Shown in pieces: positions 10,730 to 20,064 of a DNA stretch of 64,000 nucleotides (positions within the stretch are counted from its first letter, which is position 1; every line of letters starts with the position of its first letter). Below the pieces are notes generated by a model. That model saw nothing but the letters and a program-made list of their open reading frames with translations, had not been told where the DNA came from and searched no databases. The position numbers and the translations under genes were made by a program. Source of the DNA: Thiomicrorhabdus cannonii (lineage in GTDB: Bacteria > Pseudomonadota > Gammaproteobacteria > Thiomicrospirales > Thiomicrospiraceae); the NCBI RefSeq assembly GCF_013391695.1, contig NZ_JACBGH010000001.1, positions 372,001 through 436,000 of the forward strand, written 5' to 3'.

Positions 10730-11193
10730 TGGAATACGGCCTTGGGTATGGAACTATTAACAGTGGATACGAACTAATCAAAAACCTATATGGTCATATT
10801 AAATCAATAAAGCAATGAGACACCATATCAGCAACGATATTTTCCGAAACACTCCCCCACAGAAAGGAAAATTAATTAGCCCCCAAAAAATAGGGAGCTC
10901 AATTTTCCTGACGATTAGAAGTAAAGGTACTGTCTGATCGGAGTAAGAGCGGTTTTAATGAATGGGATAAAAATCCATGTTACAAACAACAATTTAAATT
11001 AAAAAAATCATAGACGCACTGCACAATGCCCATTCTCACTAAACTATCTGCAGCGCGCATTTCACCGATAGGTTTATTTCAATCGCAGGAACAGCATGGG
11101 GTTTTATGTTAGTATTGGCGTCCAAGGCGGCACAGCAACGCTTGCAGAAAACCTGAATTCAACAAGCCCTTTAATCTTTACCCCATCAAATCA
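10730..11193. other. Intergenic region between the kinase operon and mutS
   Basis: 464 nt that must carry the divergent promoters for the kinase (leftward) and mutS (rightward). It is AT-rich up to about 11,050 and then returns to the housekeeping composition. A GC-cored hairpin lies at 10866-10908. No gene or clear promoter pair was identified. Confidence 0.5.
10866..10908. repeat. Hairpin upstream of the kinase gene
   Basis: GGAAAATT...AATTTTCC form an 8-bp outer stem, with an inner stem between AGCCCCC and GGGAGCT around an A-rich loop. No U run follows, so it is more likely an operator or a structural relic than a terminator. Confidence 0.35.
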
Positions 11194-13794
11194 ATGACAA
11201 ATAACCAGCAACACACCCCAATGATGCATCAATACTTGGCCATCAAGGCCGAGCATCCCAACCATCTGCTGTTCTATCGCATGGGGGATTTTTATGAACT
11301 GTTTTACGAAGACGCCCAAAAGGCGGCGCGCCTGCTCGATATCACCCTGACGGCTCGCGGCAAATCCGCCGGCCAGCCGATTCCGATGGCGGGCATTCCG
11401 CATCACGCCGCCGACGGTTATCTGGCCAAACTGGTCAAACTCGGCGAATCGGTCGCCATCTGCGAACAGGTCGGCGATCCGGCCACCAGCAAAGGCCCGG
11501 TGGAACGCAAGGTGGTGCGCATTATCACACCGGGTACCTTGGTGGAAGAGATCCTGCTGGAAGAGTCGCGCGAAAACCTGCTGGCCGCCATCAACCTGCA
11601 CAACGGACTGTTCGGCTTGGCGGCGCTGGACGTCGCCGGCGGGCGTTTCGAGGCGACACAACTCGATAACGTCAACCAACTGGCGGCCGAACTGGAACGC
11701 CTCAAACCGGCCGAACTGCTGCTGTCCGACGACGATGCGCTCTTGGCCGCGTTGCCGGAAGCCATTCAAAACCGAACAGGCCGGGTCCGCTACCCCGCCT
11801 GGCATTTCGAGCCGCAAAGCGCCAAAAAACGCCTGACCGACCATTTCAAAACCCAGGACCTGCTGGCATTCGGCTGCGAAAGCAAACCGGCGGTCATCGC
11901 CTCGGCCGGCGGCATTTTGCATTACGCCAAAACCATGCTGCAAAACGGTCTGGAACATGTGCACAGTCTGCACACCTACCAGACCGACGACACCCTGGTG
12001 CTCGACGCCATCAGCCGCCGCAATTTGGAAATCGACCTCAATCTCAGCGGCGGCACGCATAACACGCTGGCGGCGATTCTCGACCACACCGCCACCGCCA
12101 TGGGCAGCCGTCTGCTGAAGCGCTGGTTGAACCAGCCGCTGCGCAATCAGACTGTGCTCAATGCGCGCTTGGATGCCATCGACGACCTGATCCAGCAGCA
12201 AAACGACACCTTGCTGCGCCAATCGCTCAAACAGATCGGCGATATGGAGCGTATTCTCAGCCGTGTCGCGCTCTATTCGGCACGCCCGCGCGACCTGTTG
12301 CAACTGGGTCGCGCCCTGCAAACCCTGCCCGAATTGCACACGCTTCTGGAAACTCAACAGGCCGGTAAACTCCTGCAGCTTGGCCAACAGATCGGCCGCT
12401 ATCCCGAATTGGCCGAACTGCTGGATCGTGCCATCTGCGACAATCCGCCGATGCTGATCCGCGACGGCGGCGTGATTGCCGAAGGTTACGATGCCGAACT
12501 CGACGAACTGCGCAACCTCAAACACGAAGCCGGCGACTACCTGCTGCAACTCGAACAGCGCGAACGCGAACGCACCGGCATCAGCACGCTCAAGGTCGGT
12601 TACAACCGCGTGCACGGTTACTATATCGAAGTCAGCAAACTGCAAAGCGAACAGGTACCGGCCGACTATCAGCGCCGCCAGACGCTGAAAGGTCAGGAAC
12701 GCTACATCATCCCCGAACTCAAAACCTTTGAAGACAAGGTATTGAGCGCCGGCGAAAAAGCCTTGGCGCGCGAAAAATGGCTCTACCAGCAGTTGTTGGA
12801 AACCCTCAACGCATCGCTGAAAGCGTTGCAAACCACCGCGCTGGCGCTGGCGGAACTCGACGTGCTCGTCAATTTGGCCATGCAGGCGCAGGCGTTGAAT
12901 CTGTGCCGCCCGCAACTCGCCGACGAACCCGGCCTGTTCATTTTAAAAGGCCGTCATTTGACGGTTGAAGCGCTCTCCAAAGAACCTTTTATTCCCAACG
13001 ACACCGACTTCAATCCGGCACGCCAGCTGCAGATTATCACCGGCCCCAACATGGGCGGTAAATCGACCTATATGCGTCAGACCGCGCTGATTGCGCTGAT
13101 GGCGTATATCGGCAGCTACGTGCCGGCTGACGAAGCGCGTATCGGCCCGATTGACCGCATCTTCACACGCATCGGCGCCTCCGACGACCTGACCTCGGGG
13201 CGTTCGACCTTTATGGTGGAGATGACCGAAACCGCCAATATCCTGCATCATGCCACCGCCGAATCGCTGATACTGATGGACGAGGTCGGCCGCGGCACCT
13301 CCACCTTTGACGGCCTGGCGCTGGCTTGGGCGATTGCGGAACATTTGGCCACCCATATCAAGGGTTTCTGTCTGTTCGCCACCCACTATTTTGAACTGAC
13401 CACACTGGCCGAACAGTTCTCAAATACGGCCAATGTCCATCTGGATGCGATCGAACACGGCGACAAGATTGTCTTTTTGCACCAGTTGCAGGAGGGCCCC
13501 GCCTCGCAGAGTTACGGGCTACAAGTTGCGGCGCTGGCGGGTGTACCGCAGGCGGTCATCAAGCGCGCCAAACAGCATCTGACCAGTTTGGAAAACCAGA
13601 GCGTGGCGAGCCTGCAACAGCCGCAAAACCGCAGCGTGCCGCAGCAGCAGTTCGAGCTGTTTGCCGAGCCGGCGCCCGATCCGGTCGCCGAAGCCCTGAA
13701 AGAGACGGTTGAGAGTCTGAACCCTGACGAGATGACACCTAAAATGGCGCTGGACGCCCTTTACACCCTTAAAGCGCTCTTAAAGCAAAGCTGA
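11194..13794 (+). CDS. mutS: DNA mismatch repair protein MutS
   Basis: Recognises base mismatches and small loops and recruits MutL. The 866-residue protein has the mismatch-probing Phe33-x-Glu35 in [13 protein letters not shown], a connector and lever region, a clamp with [12 protein letters not shown], the ATPase Walker [10 protein letters not shown] near residue 616, then [16 protein letters not shown] and FATHYFELT. The length is typical. The ATG at 11194 is the only start before HTPMMHQY; no strong ribosome site precedes it, and the N-terminus (MTNNQQ) may have been re-formed if the neighbouring block was inserted. Two copies of the dispersed 18-bp word lie within the coding region. Confidence 0.97.
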   Translation: MTNNQQHTPMMHQYLAIKAEHPNHLLFYRMGDFYELFYEDAQKAARLLDITLTARGKSAGQPIPMAGIPHHAADGYLAKLVKLGESVAICEQVGDPATSKGPVERKVVRIITPGTLVEEILLEESRENLLAAINLHNGLFGLAALDVAGGRFEATQLDNVNQLAAELERLKPAELLLSDDDALLAALPEAIQNRTGRVRYPAWHFEPQSAKKRLTDHFKTQDLLAFGCESKPAVIASAGGILHYAKTMLQNGLEHVHSLHTYQTDDTLVLDAISRRNLEIDLNLSGGTHNTLAAILDHTATAMGSRLLKRWLNQPLRNQTVLNARLDAIDDLIQQQNDTLLRQSLKQIGDMERILSRVALYSARPRDLLQLGRALQTLPELHTLLETQQAGKLLQLGQQIGRYPELAELLDRAICDNPPMLIRDGGVIAEGYDAELDELRNLKHEAGDYLLQLEQRERERTGISTLKVGYNRVHGYYIEVSKLQSEQVPADYQRRQTLKGQERYIIPELKTFEDKVLSAGEKALAREKWLYQQLLETLNASLKALQTTALALAELDVLVNLAMQAQALNLCRPQLADEPGLFILKGRHLTVEALSKEPFIPNDTDFNPARQLQIITGPNMGGKSTYMRQTALIALMAYIGSYVPADEARIGPIDRIFTRIGASDDLTSGRSTFMVEMTETANILHHATAESLILMDEVGRGTSTFDGLALAWAIAEHLATHIKGFCLFATHYFELTTLAEQFSNTANVHLDAIEHGDKIVFLHQLQEGPASQSYGLQVAALAGVPQAVIKRAKQHLTSLENQSVASLQQPQNRSVPQQQFELFAEPAPDPVAEALKETVESLNPDEMTPKMALDALYTLKALLKQS
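11769..11786 (+). repeat. Dispersed 18-bp word, 16/18 copy inside mutS
   Basis: Ends in the invariant core AACAGGCCGGGT, with two differences in the first six bases. Encodes NRTGRV in the MutS connector region. Confidence 0.6.
12350..12367 (+). repeat. Dispersed 18-bp word, 16/18 copy inside mutS
   Basis: Matches AAACTCAACAGGCCGG exactly over 16 bases; the last two bases differ. Encodes ETQQAGK in the MutS lever region. Confidence 0.55.
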
Positions 13795-13802
13795 AAAATC
13801 AC

Positions 13803-14678
13803 ATGACAGAACAAACCAAACAAGCCTATATCGTTGATGTCAGTGCCGAAAACCTCGCCGAACTGATCGAGTTTTCCCACAAGATTCCGCTGTGGCTGCA
13901 ATTCTGGCAACCGCAGAACGAACCGAGCATCGCCGCCGTGCACCATCTTATTGGTCTGGCGCAGCAGCGCGCCGGCGATTTCATTCTCGCCAAAGTGCAT
14001 ATCGGCCAGCAGAGCGAAATCGCGCAACGCCTTGGCGTCACCCAAGCCCCGACCAGCAAACTGATTGTGAAAGGCGAAATCGTCGCGCAAAGCGATGAAC
14101 TGCTGACTGAACAGCAATACCGCGAACTGCTTGCGCCGCATGTGCCCGCCGAAGCCTCCGACGTGCTGCGCCAGCAGGCACAGATCGCTTTTGCCGAAGG
14201 CGACCCCGAGCAGGCACTGCAACTGCTGGCGCAGGCGACTGCGGTTAATCCCAACAATTTTCTGGTGCACCTCGATCTGGTGCAGATGTACCTGCTGCAA
14301 GGCCATCTGGACAAGGCGCAGACGCTGTTCGACAAACTGCCGGACGAAGCCAAACAGTCCGCCGACGGCAAACGCACTCTGGGCCTGTTGTTCTTTTCCG
14401 GCATTGTCGCCGAAGCCGACGACCTGCCCAGCATACAACAGGCGTTAGGCGAGAATCCGCAAAATCCGGCGGCGCTCTACGCGCTGGCCGGCTATCTGGT
14501 GCTGCACAATCAACCCGAACAGGCGATGGAAGCGTTATTTACCCTTTTCAAAACCGATCGTGGCTATAATGAAGGCGCTGCGCAAAAAGCCTTAATCCAA
14601 CTGTTTGCGATGCTGGCGCCGACCCATCCGCAATGGGTTGCGCAGGCGCGCCGCACCTTGCAAGGTTTACTCTATTAA
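13803..14678 (+). CDS. Thioredoxin-like protein with TPR repeats (YbbN/CnoX type)
   Basis: 291 residues: an N-terminal thioredoxin-fold domain (about 1-110) followed by tetratricopeptide-type repeats. In the thioredoxin active-site position WCxxC is replaced by WQPQNEP, so both redox cysteines are absent. The cis-proline region VTQAPTSKLIVKGEIV is kept. The TPR part shows AFAEGDPEQALQLLAQATAVNPNN and related blocks. This matches the YbbN/CnoX co-chaperone family, which hands substrates to GroEL or DnaK. It starts 8 nt after mutS and probably shares its transcript. The function here is inferred from architecture. Confidence 0.8.
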   Translation: MTEQTKQAYIVDVSAENLAELIEFSHKIPLWLQFWQPQNEPSIAAVHHLIGLAQQRAGDFILAKVHIGQQSEIAQRLGVTQAPTSKLIVKGEIVAQSDELLTEQQYRELLAPHVPAEASDVLRQQAQIAFAEGDPEQALQLLAQATAVNPNNFLVHLDLVQMYLLQGHLDKAQTLFDKLPDEAKQSADGKRTLGLLFFSGIVAEADDLPSIQQALGENPQNPAALYALAGYLVLHNQPEQAMEALFTLFKTDRGYNEGAAQKALIQLFAMLAPTHPQWVAQARRTLQGLLY

Positions 14679-14700
14679 TTTTTCAACCGGGAGAATACAA

Positions 14701-15243
14701 ATGGAATTGAAAAACACCCCTGACAGTTACGGCTTGGTAAGCCGCGCCAACCACTGGCTTTCGGCCTTTCTGGTGATTGCCGCGATTGCCATCGGCATCT
14801 ATATGGGCGAGCTGCCGAAAGGCGAAGAGAAGTTCGAGCTGGTTAGCCTGCATAAATCGCTGGGCGTGGGGATTCTGATGCTGATGCTGCTGCGCCTGGC
14901 CTGGTTGAAACTGAGCCCGAATCCGGAGCAGATTTCCAACAACAAATTCGAACACATCCTTGGTCACAGCGTTAAAGGGCTGCTTTATCTTGCCCTGTTG
15001 CTGATGCCGATTTCGGGCTGGATCATGTCGAACGCCGGCGGCCACGAGGTCAGTTTCTTCCAGTTCTTCACCCTGCCTACGCTGGTGGATGAGAACCACG
15101 ACCTGCATGAAATCGCCGAAGGGTTTCACGCGTTTTTCGGCTGGAGCCTGATTGCCATTATCGCCCTGCATATTGCCGGTGCGCTCAAGCATCATCTGGT
15201 TTACAAAGACAATACCCTAAAACGTATGTTGGGTAGAAAGTAA
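14701..15243 (+). CDS. Cytochrome b561 family protein
   Basis: 180-residue inner-membrane di-haem cytochrome b with four membrane segments. The start is the ATG at 14701 with GGGAG 7 nt upstream. Histidine candidates for haem ligation are RANHWLSAF, LHKSLGVG, EGFHAFFGW and LHIAGALKHH. Bacterial b561 proteins pass electrons between quinol and periplasmic or membrane partners; the substrate cannot be told from sequence. It lies 22 nt after the thioredoxin/TPR gene and is followed by a strong terminator, so it closes the mutS transcript. Confidence 0.88.
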   Translation: MELKNTPDSYGLVSRANHWLSAFLVIAAIAIGIYMGELPKGEEKFELVSLHKSLGVGILMLMLLRLAWLKLSPNPEQISNNKFEHILGHSVKGLLYLALLLMPISGWIMSNAGGHEVSFFQFFTLPTLVDENHDLHEIAEGFHAFFGWSLIAIIALHIAGALKHHLVYKDNTLKRMLGRK

Positions 15244-15256
15244 GCCCTCCGACAGC

Positions 15257-15284
15257 CGGCCGCTCTTGCGGCCGTTTTTCTTTT
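15257..15284 (+). terminator. Terminator after cytochrome b561
   Basis: Perfect 7-bp stem CGGCCGC/GCGGCCG with a TCTT loop, followed by TTTTTCTTTT. Confidence 0.85.
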
Positions 15285-15309
15285 AACGCCAAACCTTACA
15301 ACAAACACT

Positions 15310-16146
15310 ATGAAATTCTATCTGCACCACACGCTCTGCCTCGGTATTGCCGGTAACTTTGCCCACCATTTGGAGCAAGCCGGCGAAAACGCCGATTTTG
15401 TCAACGTCACCACCGCATGCGAAAACGCCCCCAAAGGGCTTTTTCCCTATTACGTGCCGGGCAGTTCCGGCTTTACCGGCATCTATCCGCTGAGCCACGA
15501 TACGATCCGTTACCCTGAAGCCATGGAGCACAACGCCCATCTGCAACTTGAGGCGGAAGTCTGCGTGGTATTTGGCGTCACTTATGTCGACCATCGCGTC
15601 AGCGACCTCACCCCCAAAGCCTTCGCCGCCTTCAACGACTGCTCAATCCGCAAGGAAGGCGCCAAAAAGATCAGCGAAAAGAAAAACTGGGGCGAAAACA
15701 GTAAAGGCGTGTCGGCCGATTTTCTGCCTTTGACGCGTTTCGAGCGCGGCGGCGAAATGGATCCGTTTCATATCGCCTCGTTTGTGGAACGCGACGGCCA
15801 ACTGCACGCCTACGGCGAAGACAGTCCGGTGCTGACCTACAACTACTTCTACGGCCAGCTGAAAGAGTGGATTATCGACAAGCTCAATCATCAGGCCGAT
15901 TTCGGTCCGCTGGAAGATTTGGCGGCAATTCTGCGCGAAGCGGAGTATCCTGAACAGATTATGATCAGCCTGGGCGCGACCAGTTATACCGCCTTTGGCG
16001 AAAGCGAGTTTCTGCAACCCTGCGACAAGCTCAGCGTCTATGTGTATGACGCCGTCCAGAACACCCTGGAAGCCGTCACCCGCCACGCCAGAGGCGAAAA
16101 CGTCGCGCTCAAGAACACTTCGCTGTTGCAGCAACTGGTTATTTAA
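15310..16146 (+). CDS. DUF5718 family protein
   Basis: 278-residue cytoplasmic protein with the family opening CLGIAGNFAHHLEQAGE. Later blocks (LQLEAEVCVVFGVTY, AFNDCSIRKEGAKKISEKKNWG, LTYNYFYGQLKEWI, SLGATSYTAFGE) loosely recall the fumarylacetoacetate-hydrolase fold, where an acidic residue and an ND-S-R segment bind metal; this resemblance is my inference. Its function is unknown. It begins after a terminator, so it has its own promoter, and is followed 24 nt later by a DUF1415 gene in a probable two-gene operon. No clear ribosome site precedes the ATG. Confidence 0.75.
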   Translation: MKFYLHHTLCLGIAGNFAHHLEQAGENADFVNVTTACENAPKGLFPYYVPGSSGFTGIYPLSHDTIRYPEAMEHNAHLQLEAEVCVVFGVTYVDHRVSDLTPKAFAAFNDCSIRKEGAKKISEKKNWGENSKGVSADFLPLTRFERGGEMDPFHIASFVERDGQLHAYGEDSPVLTYNYFYGQLKEWIIDKLNHQADFGPLEDLAAILREAEYPEQIMISLGATSYTAFGESEFLQPCDKLSVYVYDAVQNTLEAVTRHARGENVALKNTSLLQQLVI

Positions 16147-16170
16147 GAGGCCAATTAAGAGGTTTTTACC

Positions 16171-16746
16171 ATGCACAATCTGCCCGAACACGCCCCCATC
16201 GTCGAAGACATCCAGCGCTGGCTGGAACAGGTCGTCATCGGCCTCAACCTCTGTCCTTTCGCGGCCAAACCGTTTTTGGACAAACAGGTCAGAATCAGCG
16301 TCACTGCCTGCACCGACGTGGACTGCCTGCTGGATGTATTGGAAACCGAACTGGAAATCATGGCGGAACACCGTCCGCAAGAGATCGAAACCACCCTTAT
16401 AGTGGTACCCAATATGCTCGGCGATTTTTACGACTACAACGACTTTCTCGACCAGGCCGAAGCGCTGCTTGACGAGCAAGGCTGGACAGGGCATTTTCAG
16501 CTGGCGAGTTTCCACCCGCACTACCAGTTTGCCGAAACCCGGCCGGAAGACTGCGAGAACCTCACCAACCGCGCCCCCTACCCGGTTTTGCATCTGATCC
16601 GCGAGGCGAGTCTGGAAAAAATGCTGGAACACTACCCGCATCCGGAGCAGATACCGGAACGCAATATCGAGCGCGTCTGCAATCTGGATGACGCCCAAAA
16701 AGCGGCGCTATTCCCTTATCTGTTTTCAGCCAAAAAACCGCACTGA
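16171..16746 (+). CDS. DUF1415 family protein
   Basis: 191 residues, no signal peptide or membrane segment. The opening PIVEDIQRWLEQVVIGLNLCPFA, then IVVPNMLGDFYDYNDFLD, FQLASFHPHYQFA and NLTNRAPYPVLHLIREASLE are typical of DUF1415, a widely conserved proteobacterial family without a known role. The ATG is preceded by AGAGG at good spacing. It forms a likely operon with the DUF5718 gene. Its stop codon is immediately followed by an exact copy of the dispersed 18-bp word. Confidence 0.85.
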   Translation: MHNLPEHAPIVEDIQRWLEQVVIGLNLCPFAAKPFLDKQVRISVTACTDVDCLLDVLETELEIMAEHRPQEIETTLIVVPNMLGDFYDYNDFLDQAEALLDEQGWTGHFQLASFHPHYQFAETRPEDCENLTNRAPYPVLHLIREASLEKMLEHYPHPEQIPERNIERVCNLDDAQKAALFPYLFSAKKPH

Positions 16747-16764
16747 AAACTCAACAGGCCGGGT
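16747..16764 (+). repeat. Dispersed 18-bp word, exact copy
   Basis: AAACTCAACAGGCCGGGT directly after the DUF1415 stop codon. With the oppositely oriented core at 16831 it could form a 12-bp stem at this convergent gene junction. Confidence 0.8.
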
Positions 16765-16786
16765 ATTTCGCAGCGTTTAGATTCGT

Positions 16787-17233
16787 TCAAACACGCGAAA
16801 ATCCGCTGTAACGCTCCAAAAAGCGTTGCAACCCGGCCTGTTCAAATGCTTTTTGATTCCAGTTTTCGGCCGACAAAACCCTCGAATATTCGGGCTTAAT
16901 CACATACAACTGCACCTCAACCTCACCTTGTGGCGTGCTCATCACACAAACATCACGAAAATAATACTCTCCCTCAAACTCATCCAGACGCCGCAAATCC
17001 GCCGCATTCACGCCCAGATACACTCTGCCGCTGACCGCCGCATCGGCACCCGCCTGCACCACTCCCGGATAATCCTCACCCAACACGGCAAACCGCCGGT
17101 AACCACTGACAATTCCATCCACCGATGCATAACGGCCGGACACAATCTGCGACCATACCGGCGCATACATCAACGAACCATAGGTAAAGACATTCACGCT
17201 TTCAGAAAGAGCTTCTTCTCTATTTTCCGGCAT
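16787..17233 (-). CDS. Gamma-glutamylcyclotransferase family (AIG2-like) protein
   Basis: 148 residues with the family's substrate-binding YGSLM motif near the N-terminus, a GYRRFAV segment, and a catalytic-type acidic residue in RLDEFEGEYYFRD. Such enzymes release 5-oxoproline from gamma-glutamyl compounds, but the AIG2-like branch has mixed or unknown substrates. I chose the ATG at 17233 because GGGGAG lies 8 nt upstream; the GTG at 17242 has that site too close. The C-terminal codons overlap a copy of the dispersed word (16831-16848). Convergent with DUF1415. Confidence 0.82.
   Translation of the reverse strand: MPENREEALSESVNVFTYGSLMYAPVWSQIVSGRYASVDGIVSGYRRFAVLGEDYPGVVQAGADAAVSGRVYLGVNAADLRRLDEFEGEYYFRDVCVMSTPQGEVEVQLYVIKPEYSRVLSAENWNQKAFEQAGLQRFLERYSGFSRV
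16831..16848 (-). repeat. Dispersed word, 12-bp core copy in a coding end
   Basis: Core AACAGGCCGGGT is exact on the reverse strand; the outer six bases diverge. It encodes FEQAGL in the AIG2-like protein. Confidence 0.5.
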
Positions 17234-17343
17234 CACAGACACTCCCCATAAATCACATACTTGTTTTGCTTCTACCTGTTACAAACGTTACTATCTTACT
17301 CAATGCCTATGCAATTGTTGACGCACTTTTATAAGGTCTGCAG

Positions 17344-20064
17344 ATGAATCACACCGACATGACAACACAACCCTGGCATCAGCTGGACCACCATGACGTG
17401 CTCACACAACTGGCCAGCAGCGAAAGCGGTTTGTCCTCAACAGAAGCCGAAACGCGGCTGCAAACCTATGGCCCCAACCGCCTGCCAGCCCCGCCTAAAC
17501 CCAGCCTGTTCAAACGCTTTCTGCTGCAATTCCATAACATCCTGATTTATGTATTGCTAGGCTCTGCCAGCATCACCCTGCTGCTCGGGCATCTGGCGGA
17601 TACCGCCGTCATCCTCGCGGTGGTGCTCATCAATGCGGTCATCGGCGTGATTCAGGAAGGCAAGGCCGAACAGGCGATGGAGGCGATCCGTGATCTGCTC
17701 GCGCCGCAGGCAGCGGTGATTCGCGACGGCAAACGCCTGAGCCTGCCGGGCGAGCAACTCGTGCCCGGCGACATCGTCCTGCTCGAAGCCGGCGACAAAG
17801 TACCCGCCGACCTGCGCCTGCTGGCAAGCCACGGCCTGCAGATTCAGGAAGCCATTTTGACCGGCGAATCCGTTGCCGCCGAAAAACAGACGCAAACGGT
17901 CAATGCCGACGCCGCGCTGGGCGACCGCACCTGCATGGCGTTCAGCGGCACCACCGTCACCAACGGACAAGGCAAGGGCGTGGTGGTCGCGACCGCGGCG
18001 GGCACTGAAATCGGCCGTATCAGCGGCATGCTCTCGGAGGTCAGCACTCTAACCACGCCGCTGATCGAACAGACGGACCACTTCGCCAAATGGCTGACCT
18101 GGGTGATTCTCGGCGCGGCGCTCTTCATTTTCGGTTATGGCATTCTGGTCTATCAACAGGATGTCACCGAACTGTTCCTGGCCGTGGTCGGCCTTTCGGT
18201 CGCCGCCATTCCCGAAGGCTTGCCGGCGGTGCTCACCATCACCCTCGCCGTCGGCGTCAAAGCCATGGCCAAGCGTCAGGCGATTGTGCGCCGCCTGCCG
18301 GCCATCGAAACCATCGGCGCGGTGTCGGTGATCTGCACCGATAAAACCGGCACCCTCACGCGCAATGAAATGAGTGTCGACCACTTTTTGAACACGGACG
18401 GCGCTTTTGAGGTGGAAAGCAACGGCTACGCGCCGGTCGGTGCCATCACTCAAAACGGCACCAACACAACTACCACCTCGCAACAGCAGGCGCTGTTAAT
18501 GGAAGTCGGCAACGCCGTGGTGCTGTGCAATGACGCCGAATTAAGCAACCTCAACGAAACCTGGCAGGTTCACGGCGACCCGATGGAGGGCGCGCTGCTC
18601 GCCTTTGCCGAAAAATGCGGCGTCTCCATTCAGGATAGTCGCCACCACTGGTCACGCACCGACCTGATACCGTTTGATGCCGCCCACAAATTCATGGCCA
18701 CGCTGCATCACGACCACGAAAACCATGCTCTGATTGTCGTTAAGGGCGCGCCCGAAAAAATTCTGCAACTGTGCGAATTCCAACGTCAGTCCGACGGCGG
18801 CAGCGCGCCAATCGAACGCGATTTCTGGCATAACAAAGCGGAATGGATGGCGGCGCAAGGTCAGCGCCTGCTGGCGATAGCCGTCAAGACCGTTCCCCCC
18901 GAACACACGGTGATGGAACGGGCCGATCTCGATAACGGCCTGGTGATGCTCGGATTGGTCGGCCTGATCGACCCGCCGCGTCCCGAATCGATTGCCGCGG
19001 TGGCGGAGTGTCGCCAGGCCGGTATCCGCATCAAAATGATTACCGGCGACCATGCCCTGACCGCCAGCGCCATCGCCAAACAGATCGGTTTGCAGCACCC
19101 GCAGGCAATGCTGACCGGTGTCGAAATCGACCAGCTCGACGACGACGCCTTACGTGCCAAAGTGCTGGAAACCGATGTCTTTGCACGCACCAGCCCGGAG
19201 CACAAACTGCGGCTGGTCGAGGCCTTGCAGGCACACGGTCTGATCGTGGCGATGACCGGCGACGGCGTCAACGACGCCCCGGCATTGAAACGCGCCGACG
19301 CCGGCATCGCCATGGGCAAAAAAGGCAGCGAAGCCGCCAAGGAAGCCTCCGAACTGGTATTGGCCGACGACAACTTCGCTACCATCGCCGCCGCCGTGCG
19401 CGAAGGACGCACCGCCTACGCCAATATCAAAAAAGTCATCAGCTGGACGTTGCCGACCAGCACCGGCGAAGCGGCGGTCATTACCCTCGCCATTCTGGTC
19501 GGCCTGACGCTGCCGGTCACCGCCATTCAAATCCTCTGGATCAATCTGGTGACCGCCATCACGCTCGGCATCGCGCTGGCCTTTGAACCCACCGACAACC
19601 AGACCATGAAACATCCGCCGCGGGCACGCAACCAGCCCTTGCTGGACCGCTCCTTGGTATGGCATATCGTGCTGGTCAGCGGATTGTTTATCGTCGGCGT
19701 TTTCGGACTTTACAGCTACGCCATCGCCGAAGGCCGCGCACTTGAGGAGGCACGCACCATCGCCGTCAACACGCTGGTGGTCATGGAAATTTTTCATCTG
19801 CTGTTTATCCGCAATATGGACAAACCCAGCCTGACATTACAGGATGTGCGCGGCACGCCCGCGGTATGGACGGCGATTGGACTGGTGCTGAGCGCGCAGC
19901 TGCTCATCACCTATTTCCCCGCTATGCAAAGCCTGTTTCAAACCCGCGCGCTGGGTTGGAGCGAGCTCGGCTGGGTGCTCACTAGCGGCATAATGCTGTT
20001 TGTACTGCTTGAACTGGAAAAACGCTTGCGACTGACCTGGTTAGCGCGCCGCACACGTGCTTAA
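17344..20064 (+). CDS. Cation-transporting P-type ATPase (P2-type)
   Basis: 906-residue inner-membrane pump. It shows the actuator motif TGES near residue 172, the phosphorylated aspartate of DKTGT near 333, the hinge GDGVNDAPALKRADAGIAMG near 638, and PEGLP in membrane segment 4, which places it near Ca2+ and Na+/K+ type P2 ATPases. In segment 5 the glutamate of STGEAA is kept, but in segment 6 the Ca-site aspartate of NLVTD is alanine (NLVTA), so calcium specificity should not be assumed. The ATG at 17344 has AAGG upstream. Stand-alone gene, ending 4 nt inside the convergent nitrilase gene. Confidence 0.93.
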   Translation: MNHTDMTTQPWHQLDHHDVLTQLASSESGLSSTEAETRLQTYGPNRLPAPPKPSLFKRFLLQFHNILIYVLLGSASITLLLGHLADTAVILAVVLINAVIGVIQEGKAEQAMEAIRDLLAPQAAVIRDGKRLSLPGEQLVPGDIVLLEAGDKVPADLRLLASHGLQIQEAILTGESVAAEKQTQTVNADAALGDRTCMAFSGTTVTNGQGKGVVVATAAGTEIGRISGMLSEVSTLTTPLIEQTDHFAKWLTWVILGAALFIFGYGILVYQQDVTELFLAVVGLSVAAIPEGLPAVLTITLAVGVKAMAKRQAIVRRLPAIETIGAVSVICTDKTGTLTRNEMSVDHFLNTDGAFEVESNGYAPVGAITQNGTNTTTTSQQQALLMEVGNAVVLCNDAELSNLNETWQVHGDPMEGALLAFAEKCGVSIQDSRHHWSRTDLIPFDAAHKFMATLHHDHENHALIVVKGAPEKILQLCEFQRQSDGGSAPIERDFWHNKAEWMAAQGQRLLAIAVKTVPPEHTVMERADLDNGLVMLGLVGLIDPPRPESIAAVAECRQAGIRIKMITGDHALTASAIAKQIGLQHPQAMLTGVEIDQLDDDALRAKVLETDVFARTSPEHKLRLVEALQAHGLIVAMTGDGVNDAPALKRADAGIAMGKKGSEAAKEASELVLADDNFATIAAAVREGRTAYANIKKVISWTLPTSTGEAAVITLAILVGLTLPVTAIQILWINLVTAITLGIALAFEPTDNQTMKHPPRARNQPLLDRSLVWHIVLVSGLFIVGVFGLYSYAIAEGRALEEARTIAVNTLVVMEIFHLLFIRNMDKPSLTLQDVRGTPAVWTAIGLVLSAQLLITYFPAMQSLFQTRALGWSELGWVLTSGIMLFVLLELEKRLRLTWLARRTRA

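Noticed and set aside
5856-11050. Insertion sequence or prophage in the AT-rich block
   Set aside because: No transposase, integrase, terminal inverted repeat pair or target duplication was recognised; the two genes are signalling proteins.
11191-12915. Long reverse-strand open frame (574 codons) opposite mutS
   Set aside because: It mirrors mutS codon structure, is unusually rich in Gln, Phe and His, and has no recognisable domain or ribosome site. It is a shadow frame of a GC-rich gene.
13803-14678. Active thioredoxin
   Set aside because: The CxxC site is replaced by QPQN and no redox cysteines remain; the TPR tail fits YbbN/CnoX.
17313-17336. TTGACG followed by TATAAG as a promoter of the P-type ATPase
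   Set aside because: The spacer is far shorter than 16-18 bp, so the pair cannot act as a sigma-70 promoter.
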